From Pseudomonadota bacterium (GTDB lineage: Bacteria; Pseudomonadota; Alphaproteobacteria; UBA828; JAPUJA01): a stretch of DNA of 11,597 bases. The DNA lies in the NCBI GenBank assembly GCA_027296525.1, contig JAPUJA010000235.1:1-11597 (forward strand), read 5' to 3'. A program made the translations under genes and the position numbers. Below, in pieces: positions 6,702 to 11,597 of the stretch; the first letter of the stretch is position 1, and each line of letters opens with the position of its first letter. Under the pieces are notes generated by a model. The model did no database searches. It was not told where the DNA came from and worked only from the letters and a program-made list of their open reading frames with translations.

Positions 6702-7009
6702 GGCTAAGGTCGATCCAATCTCGTTTGGCCGATGATCTCGTTTGGCCGATGATAAGGCGACGGGAAAGGCAGAATAAAGGGAGCGATTGCACGCCCGCCG
6801 GCCCTTGCTCCGGGGCCGGGGAGGGGTCCGGTGTGCGCCGCAGCATCCTTAAGGGAAGTTTACACATCGGCCCTGGGAATCGGGCATAATTCTTTGAAGA
6901 TAGTTCGTTTTCCACCCGATTCAGGGCCCCTGTCCCGTCGGCTGAATGGTCGTTTCGGCGATGGCTCGACCCGGGGGACGACGAGCCGCCACCGGGAGAC
7001 GAGCGGCAG
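6702..7009. other. Intergenic region between divergent yciA and unknown membrane protein
   Basis: This is 308 bp without a supported gene. It contains the 17-bp tandem repeat (6718-6753), a GC-rich hairpin CCGGCCC (6798-6804) / GGGCCGG (6813-6819) with an 8-base loop, and a possible plus-strand promoter made of TTTACA (6859-6864) and CATAAT (6885-6890). The 20-base spacing of that pair is too long for a confident call. Confidence 0.55.
6718..6753. repeat. Tandem repeat, two copies of a 17-bp unit before yciA
   Basis: ATCTCGTTTGGCCGATG occurs at 6718-6734 and again at 6735-6751 without any gap or mismatch, followed by a partial AT. It ends 17 bases upstream of the yciA start codon, inside the expected promoter or leader. 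It could be a slippage duplication or a doubled regulator site. Confidence 0.85.
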
Positions 7010-7831
7010 ATGCGGCTGATCTGGATCATTCTGTGGTGGATAGTGGCGGCGGTGCTTATCGCCGACGGCCTCACGGGTACCGTGAATTCTCTCTATCCCT
7101 GGCACGACTGGTTCATCTTCAATCTGACGACGATGCCCGCCCGGACGTTCTCGAGCATCCTCGTCGGCCTGGGCATCTTCATCCTGCTCGCCACGTTCAT
7201 CGTCCCAAGGCTTTTCCCCCAGCGAGGGGAGCGCCTCGAGGGCGACGGCCCGTCGAAGGTCTTCGCGCGTCAGTTCAAGGCGTTCGCTCCGACGCGCAGG
7301 CGTTTTTGGGAGATCCTGACGCCGGCCTATGACCAGTGGCGAGAGGGCCGGAGCGAGTTGCCCCCTTCGCTCGAGCGCTTGCTCCATCAGGCTGATTTTC
7401 CGGAGGATCTTCCGCTGCCGCGGGAGGCGAGCTTCGTAACGTGGGCGCGCAAGACGCCCGACACCTGGTCGGATTCGGAGCTGGCGCTTTGGCAGTTCGT
7501 GAGCGAGGTCTATCCGGAAAGAACGGAATCCGGGCAGTTGCTCACCGAAACCGCGTTGATGGACGCGACGATTTTTCAGGAATTTCACGATCTCCGGCAG
7601 GATCTGGCGAGAGCGTGGGACCGATGGGGACGGGATATTTTTATCGGTCGAATACTGCCGGATCGGCTCGTCAAAAAATACTTCATCGAGCAGACGCAGC
7701 TCGTTAAATGCTTGATCTATCTGGAATGCGCACTCGTTCGCCGCACGTTGGACGGCGGACCCGGCAAGATCTGGATGTTCGGTCTGATTCCTTTGTTGAC
7801 CAAAGGGCGCGCCCCGCGCCGCGGCGGGTAG
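7010..7831 (+). CDS. Two-TM inner-membrane protein of unknown function (273 aa)
   Basis: I do not recognise a family. The 273-residue product has two N-terminal membrane helices, about 3-23 (IWIILWWIVAAVLIADG) and 46-68 (TFSSILVGLGIFILLATFIV). These are joined by an aromatic-rich loop (NSLYPWHDWFIFN). A basic, mostly soluble C-terminal region of ~200 residues follows, rich in Arg, Trp and Leu and lacking obvious catalytic motifs. The positive charges after helix 2 (RLFPQRGERLE) and the hairpin topology suggest that both ends are cytoplasmic. The start is ATG 7010, with GGGAG 11 bases upstream. It converges on the peptidyl-prolyl isomerase gene with 55 bp between stops, and no terminator hairpin is evident there. 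A long antisense frame overlaps it but lacks protein-like character. Confidence 0.75.
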   Translation: MRLIWIILWWIVAAVLIADGLTGTVNSLYPWHDWFIFNLTTMPARTFSSILVGLGIFILLATFIVPRLFPQRGERLEGDGPSKVFARQFKAFAPTRRRFWEILTPAYDQWREGRSELPPSLERLLHQADFPEDLPLPREASFVTWARKTPDTWSDSELALWQFVSEVYPERTESGQLLTETALMDATIFQEFHDLRQDLARAWDRWGRDIFIGRILPDRLVKKYFIEQTQLVKCLIYLECALVRRTLDGGPGKIWMFGLIPLLTKGRAPRRGG

Positions 7832-7886
7832 GGCGCCGAAACCCGTTCATCCGAGCGGTCGAGGCTTCGTCGCCACCCCGAGTATC

Positions 7887-8732
7887 TTAGGGCTCCGTTT
7901 CGGCTTCACCGGCTTCGGTGAGACGTTCGATCGTCGCCTCCCCGCGCAAGTCGTTGGTGATCTTGGCGATCAAAAGTTCCATTTCGCGTGCGCGAAGTTG
8001 TGCTTCGCTTTCCTCGAAGGTGAGAGGCGCCGTCTTACGCCGGTCCTCGACCTTGATGACATGCCATCCGAACTGGGAGTGGACCGGCTCCGTCGTGATC
8101 TCCCCCGGCTGTAAGGCGAAGGCCGCCTCAGAGAATTCGGGGACCATCTGACCCTGCTTGAAGTAGTCGAGATCGCCGCCGTCCGGCCCCGTGGGGCCGG
8201 TGGATTTGCCTTTGGCGAGTTCGGCAAAATCGGCGCCGGCCTCGAGCTCGGCGATCACCGCCCGCGCCTCGTCCTCGCTTTCGACAAGGATATGGCGGGC
8301 GTGAACCTCTTCCTCGGACTTCCAGCCCGCCAGGAAGCCTTCATACGCGGCTCGCAGACGCTCGTCAGTTATTCCCGCCGCGACCTGGCGTGAGAGATAG
8401 ATCTGCTGAAGCACATCGTCCTCGTGGAAGGCGATGCGCCTCTTGACCTCATCGTCTTCCAGCAGACCGGTGGAGCGTGCGGCTTGCGCGAGCAATTTGC
8501 GGTTGATCAAGTGGTCGATCAGCTGTCCCTGCAGGAACGTGATCGGCAGTTGCTGGTATTGCTCCGGGAGGGATTCGAAAAGCAGCTGCACGTCGCCCTG
8601 ATGGATGGCCTCACCGTTTACCCGAGCGACGACCGGATCCCCCGTGTCGGCCACGTCCGCTGCCTGCGCTTGAGCGTTGCCGGCGAGTGCAAAAGCGACG
8701 AGCGCGGCGGCGATCGCGAGCGGAGGCTTCAT
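7887..8732 (-). CDS. Exported parvulin-type peptidyl-prolyl isomerase (PpiC/SurA-like foldase)
   Basis: A 281-residue protein with a Sec signal peptide (residues 1-22, hydrophobic core then AGNAQAQA). A SurA-N-like helical chaperone segment follows (about 32-135, starting VVARVNGEAIHQGDVQLL and including LIDHLINRKLLAQAA). The parvulin rotamase domain (about 143-230) has VHARHILV, GDLDYFKQGQMVPEFSEAAF and SQFGWHVIKV, all signature stretches. It isomerises prolyl bonds and assists folding of exported or outer-membrane proteins in the periplasm. The start is ATG 8732, with AAAGGA about 8 bases upstream. The Glu/Ala-rich C-terminus (EAGEAETEP) is probably disordered. The divergently transcribed neighbour is an outer-membrane porin, a possible client, although this is only positional. 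Confidence 0.93.
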   Translation of the reverse strand: MKPPLAIAAALVAFALAGNAQAQAADVADTGDPVVARVNGEAIHQGDVQLLFESLPEQYQQLPITFLQGQLIDHLINRKLLAQAARSTGLLEDDEVKRRIAFHEDDVLQQIYLSRQVAAGITDERLRAAYEGFLAGWKSEEEVHARHILVESEDEARAVIAELEAGADFAELAKGKSTGPTGPDGGDLDYFKQGQMVPEFSEAAFALQPGEITTEPVHSQFGWHVIKVEDRRKTAPLTFEESEAQLRAREMELLIAKITNDLRGEATIERLTEAGEAETEP

Positions 8733-9095
8733 TTCCAGGTCCTTTTCGAGCGGTGGGAGCGATCTTGGGCGGGCTCTGTCCCTACGGGGCGGGCCTTCTT
8801 AACCCAAGGCGTCCCCAAATGCCACCGATCGGGGCCGAGCTCCTTCCCCGGCGAATCGGCGCCTTCGCCGGTGTGCGTTCAAGGGCCGTGGTCCTACTGG
8901 AGAGGAATCGATCGGCCGCCCTTGCGCTTCGCCCCGGTCCCGGGAAGGGCTTCTCCCGTCCCTGGCTGTCTCGATTGGCCAGCCTATCCAAAAGCTTAGC
9001 ATACGTTTAGAAAAAATTAACCATGTTGGATAGCACTAAAGGCATATGCGCGAAGGGGGCGGTTGTCGGCTTAACCGTTAAGAGAGTCATCTGCC
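8733..9095. other. Intergenic region between divergent PPIase and OmpW-family genes
   Basis: This is 363 bp with no supported gene. It holds the 8-8-8 inverted repeat at 8848-8871. An AT-rich patch around 8990-9040 stands out from the GC-rich surroundings and is the likeliest place for the porin promoter, although no clean -35/-10 pair can be named. Just before the porin start there is a weak GAGAG ribosome-binding sequence (about 9082-9086). Confidence 0.6.
8848..8871. promoter_or_regulatory. Perfect inverted repeat CCGGCGAA-N8-TTCGCCGG
   Basis: Two 8-bp arms (8848-8855 and 8864-8871) are separated by 8 bases (TCGGCGCC). It lies 116 bp upstream of the PPIase start and 225 bp upstream of the porin start. 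It could be an operator for a dimeric regulator or an RNA hairpin. No T-run follows it, so an intrinsic terminator is unlikely. Confidence 0.45.
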
Positions 9096-9771
9096 ATGAT
9101 CGGTTTACATAGATATCTCGGCTTGGCGGCTGTCCTTGTGGGCGGCTTCCTTATCCTTTCGTCGAGTGTCCCTTCGGCACGGGATGCGGGCGATCTGCTC
9201 ATTCGCCTCCGGGGCATCGCCATCCTGCCGACCAGTGACAGTTGGCGGGATCTCGCCCGACCTGCTGCAGGCCGGGTCGGGGGCCCAACCGACTGCCGTG
9301 CCGAAACTCGACATCACTTACATGATCACCGAGAACATCGGGGTGGAGTCGATCGCGGTCGTCTCGCCGCATGACTTGGAGGCGACGGGATCGCTTTCGG
9401 CCTTGGGAGACGTCGCCACCGCGTTGCTGCTGCCTCCCACCCTCACGTTGCAATATCATTTCTTACCGAACGGCCAAATCCATCCCTATATTGGCGCCGG
9501 GACCAATTACACGGTCATGTTTGCCGAAAACGCCGAGCGGTCGCTCGAGAACACGCTCGGACCGACGGATGTATCGGCGGGCAACTCCGTCGGTTTCGCG
9601 GCCCAAATCGGCGTCGATGTCGACATCAATGGCGGTTGGTTCGTCAATCTCGACGTCAAATACATCGATATTTCGACCGATGTTAAGCTGAAGTCAATTG
9701 GCACGACGCGTACCGTCGATGTCGACATCAATCCGGTGATCGTCGGGCTTGGGATTGGTTATCGCTTTTGA
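9096..9771 (+). pseudogene. ompW: OmpW-family outer-membrane beta-barrel protein, broken by a frameshift
   Basis: Two overlapping frames together make one OmpW-family protein of about 224 residues. The first (from ATG 9096) gives a signal peptide (IGLHRYLGLAAVLVGGF then SSSVPSARDA) and the first barrel strand, DLLIRLRGIAILPT, ending near 9233. Continuing the protein requires moving to the next frame by dropping one base (+1 shift) near 9228-9240. There the second frame reads VTVGGISPDLL and then the rest of the family: PKLDITYMITENIGVE, ALLLPPTLTLQYHF, HPYIGAGTNYT, WFVNLDVKYIDI and the C-terminal GLGIGYRF, whose final Phe fits the outer-membrane insertion signal. The remainder is intact through TGA at 9771. 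Family members are small 8-stranded barrels forming hydrophobic channels. As written the gene would give a truncated product; a sequencing error is equally possible. Confidence 0.85.
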
Positions 9772-10138
9772 ACCGTCCGGCGGATCATTGATCGACGGGC
9801 TTTCGCGGCCCTCGGATATCCTCACGCCGCCCTCGTCCTCCGACGTTGGGAACGCCCCGTCAAGGGCGCGATCTATCCGCTTTCTCTAGGGCGCTCGCTC
9901 CACGGATCTCGGCGCGGGCGGCTTCACGCCTTCCTCGCGAGTCGGCGGACGCCCACGAGAACATCCGGATACTGAACGGCCTCCTTTAACCGTCTTGCGG
10001 TCGGGCGAGGGTCATGATTATCTCTTGTCGGCGGCGTGACGGCCGCACGCGGGTTGCCGATCGGAGAGATGTTCAGGCCCGGCGCGGGGTCCGAGACGCC
10101 ACAAAAGCCTAGACTCGCGCGAGCCGGACGGGAGGGAG
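9772..10138. other. Intergenic region upstream of the ABC permease
   Basis: This is 367 bp with no supported coding sequence, RNA gene or riboswitch that I can recognise. There is a short near-palindrome GATCATTGATC (9783-9793) just after the porin stop. A poor promoter-like pair, TTGCGG (9995-10000) and TTATCT (10018-10023) with a 17-base spacer, might drive the permease. Neither is strong. Confidence 0.5.
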
Positions 10139-10996
10139 ATGAGCGTTTCGCAAGAAAAACGCCGAGGGGCCGGCGAAAGCGTGGCCGCGCGTACGCCGCG
10201 TCGCCGCCGCTGGCTCGAATTCAAGAAGCCGATCCCGCTTCCGCGAATCATCGCTCTTGGCATCCTCGTCTGGGTGATCTTCTTCGGTCTGTGGGAGATC
10301 GTGACCAGCCTCGGCTGGGCATCCGAGATTCTTCTGCCCGCACCGCTGAAGGTCACAGAGGCGCTTTACCACCTGTTCACCGAGGAGAACTTCGCCTACG
10401 ACGTCGGGGTCAGCATCTACCGGATCGTCGCGAGCTTTGGGCTCGCCTGCGCAGTCGCCGTGCCGCTCGGGGTCATGACGGGCGCTTTTCCGACGATCGA
10501 AGCCTTCTTCAATCCGCTGATCTCGGCTTGGCGCTACCTGCCGGCGCCGTCCTTCATTCCGCTGCTTCTCATGTGGCTCGGCTCCGGCGATCAATCGAAG
10601 CTCGCGCTCCTCTTTATCGGCGTCTTGTGGTTTCTCACGACGCTCATCATGGATCACACCAAGGCGGTGCGCGGCGAGCTCATCGACACCGCGGTCACCC
10701 TTGGGGGCAGTCGCCGGCAGGTGTTGTGGACGGTGGTCATCCCGGCCGTGCTTCCGAACATCATGGTGTCCATGCGTCAGATGATGGCGGTGAGCTGGAC
10801 CTACCTCGTCATCGCCGAGATCGTTGCGGCGACCGACGGCATCGGCGCGATGATGATGCGCGCCAAACGCTTCATCCATGTCGATAAGATCATGGCGGGA
10901 ATCATCGTGATCGGAATCCTGGGATTGTTCGTCGACTATCTCTTCCGTCTCGCGCATCGTGGGCTCTTCGCCTACCTGGAAGATACCGAGCGCTGA
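10139..10996 (+). CDS. ABC transporter permease, SsuC/TauC/nitrate family
   Basis: A 285-residue inner-membrane permease of the BPD_transp_1 type. A basic cytoplasmic N-terminus (RTPRRRRWLEFKK, 18-30) precedes helix 1 (about 36-56). The first periplasmic region carries the family hallmark LLPAPLKVTEALY (65-77). Helices follow at about 92-113, 138-170 and 216-230, with a last one at 250-270. The EAA loop ELIDTAVTLGGSRRQVLWTV leading to VIPAVLPN (180-207) is the ATPase contact. Such permeases import taurine, sulfonates, nitrate, bicarbonate, riboflavin or pyrimidine precursors. The substrate here cannot be assigned. The start ATG 10139 has GGAGG only 3 bases away, unusually close, but no better start is seen. 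The gene converges on a binding-protein gene of a matching family type; the ATPase is not in the window. Confidence 0.92.
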   Translation: MSVSQEKRRGAGESVAARTPRRRRWLEFKKPIPLPRIIALGILVWVIFFGLWEIVTSLGWASEILLPAPLKVTEALYHLFTEENFAYDVGVSIYRIVASFGLACAVAVPLGVMTGAFPTIEAFFNPLISAWRYLPAPSFIPLLLMWLGSGDQSKLALLFIGVLWFLTTLIMDHTKAVRGELIDTAVTLGGSRRQVLWTVVIPAVLPNIMVSMRQMMAVSWTYLVIAEIVAATDGIGAMMMRAKRFIHVDKIMAGIIVIGILGLFVDYLFRLAHRGLFAYLEDTER

Positions 10997-11049
10997 CGCC
11001 GGGCGTGGGCGCTCTTCGTTGCCAGGCGCGGCGGTGAGCGCGCGTCACG

Positions 11050-11086
11050 AAAAACGGGGCGCGGCCGCCAGGGCGGCGCGCCCCGT
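11050..11086 (-). terminator. Intrinsic terminator of the binding-protein gene
   Basis: Read on the minus strand, ACGGGGCGCG-CCGC pairs with GCGG-(C)-CGCGCCCCGT around a short loop. The stem has about 14 GC-rich pairs and one bulged base, and it is followed by TTTTT (11054-11050). It begins 18 bases after the binding-protein stop codon (11105). On the plus strand there is no T-run, so the permease transcript would be ended less efficiently. Confidence 0.85.
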
Positions 11087-11104
11087 GATCGAAAGGGGTT
11101 GGCC

Positions 11105-11597
11105 CTAGAGGCCCAGGCGTCCGATCCAGCGGTTTGACGTATACCGGTCGGTGTAACCCTCATTCGCCAGGAGCTTCAGAATACTCGGGTCCAAGCCTTC
11201 TGGCGCGTTGGCCTTTTCCAGGGCGACGCCCGCCTCGAAGTAAACGTCGTTGAACATGTTCCAGGTGTCGTAGACATACCCGGCAACGCAGTCCTCCTCT
11301 TGCCCGAACAGCTCCTTGCCCCATCCGCTCGGTTGCGACGCGGGTTGCGGCGCGTCCGGCGGGATGCTTGCGCAGAACGGTTTTCCGTCGGCCAGGCCGT
11401 AGGCGCCGAGGTTCTGGTCGAGGGTGAGCATGACCGCGCCGTATTGGACCTCCTTGACGTCGGCGAGCGGCCAATCGAGGCCCTTGGCGATGATCTCATT
11501 GCCCTCCTCTGGGTTCTCTTTCCACCAATCGACCGCTTCGAACCAGGCGCGCATGAGCTCTTTCGCAGCCTGCTGATGGCTGTACAGCCACTCCTCG
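11105..11597 (-). CDS. ABC transporter substrate-binding protein, TauA/NMT1-like, C-terminal part (5' end outside window)
   Basis: The frame is open from base 11597 to the TAG at 11105-11107, giving 163 visible residues of the C-terminal half. The ATG at 11554 is internal, because the protein-like sequence EEWLYSHQQAAKELM runs straight through it. The stretch ELMRAWFEAVDWWKENPEEG (helix, then W..NP.E) is characteristic of periplasmic binding proteins for SsuC/TauC-type importers. It is followed by I-AKGLDWPLADVKE and, near the end, YDTWNMFNDVYFEAG, which precedes the closing helix ILKLLANEGYTDRY. Two cysteines (C in PFCASI and in EEDCVAGY) might form a disulfide. It probably serves the convergent permease, although the two are transcribed toward each other. 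A strong terminator follows at 11050-11086. Confidence 0.85.
   Translation of the reverse strand, partial: EEWLYSHQQAAKELMRAWFEAVDWWKENPEEGNEIIAKGLDWPLADVKEVQYGAVMLTLDQNLGAYGLADGKPFCASIPPDAPQPASQPSGWGKELFGQEEDCVAGYVYDTWNMFNDVYFEAGVALEKANAPEGLDPSILKLLANEGYTDRYTSNRWIGRLGL

Noticed and set aside
6860..7588. Minus-strand 242-codon frame opposite the two-TM protein
   Set aside because: Highly charged, repetitive translation typical of a shadow frame. The plus strand has a ribosome-binding site and a clear membrane hairpin.
9136..9771. Independent porin gene starting at 9136
   Set aside because: This start would lack a signal peptide and its first ~35 residues are not OmpW-like. The frame is the continuation of the 9096 gene after a frameshift.
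10109..10957. Minus-strand 282-codon frame opposite the SsuC-type permease, and a plus-strand frame at 10036-10887
   Set aside because: Both translate to His/Asp/Arg-rich sequence without membrane helices. The permease frame has the EAA loop and the family motifs.

Overview
This 11.6 kb stretch is GC-rich, densely coding bacterial chromosome. The gene families and their sequence flavour (an alphaproteobacterial-looking OmpW porin, a TauA/NMT1-type binding protein with a SsuC/TauC-type permease, an adducin-like class II aldolase, a YciA thioesterase and a parvulin-type foldase) suggest an alphaproteobacterium. That assignment is inference; no rRNA or tRNA gene is present to anchor it. No phage, transposase, CRISPR array or tRNA was seen.

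Left part (1-5279). The window opens in the 3' end of a PotC-like (spermidine/putrescine type) ABC permease, followed by an unrecognised 78-residue protein on the same strand. Then come genes of small-molecule metabolism: a short-chain dehydrogenase (716-1480, minus), a homocysteine S-methyltransferase family enzyme (1717-2703, minus), a glutamine synthetase family ligase (3173-4486, plus) and a class II aldolase/adducin family protein (4500-5279, minus). Polyamine-type import, a GS-like ligase, a C1/methyl enzyme, a dehydrogenase and an aldolase side by side resemble an amine or methylated-compound catabolic locus, but the substrate cannot be read from the sequence. The most unusual structural feature is here: the last ~100 bp of the aldolase gene has a near-perfect second copy (85 of 86 bases) 1768 bp away, just upstream of the methyltransferase. 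The two copies are direct repeats bracketing the oppositely oriented GS-like gene.

Middle part (5312-8732). A secreted Sel1-repeat protein lies 32 bp upstream of the aldolase start and may share its transcript. A YciA-type acyl-CoA thioesterase follows on the same strand, with a tandem 17-bp repeat just before its start. A two-TM protein of unknown function (7010-7831, plus) converges on an exported parvulin-type peptidyl-prolyl isomerase (7887-8732, minus).

Right part (8733-11597). An OmpW-family outer-membrane protein gene is split by a +1 frameshift near its 5' end. After a 367-bp gap comes a SsuC/TauC-type permease (10139-10996, plus). It converges on the 3' end of a TauA/NMT1-type periplasmic binding protein that runs off the right edge. 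A strong intrinsic terminator serving the binding-protein gene lies between them. No ATPase for this importer is visible.

I did not find a clearly new multi-gene system. The observations most worth following are the duplicated aldolase tail around the GS-like gene, the broken ompW, the palindrome and promoter-like site before the methyltransferase, and the tandem repeat before yciA.
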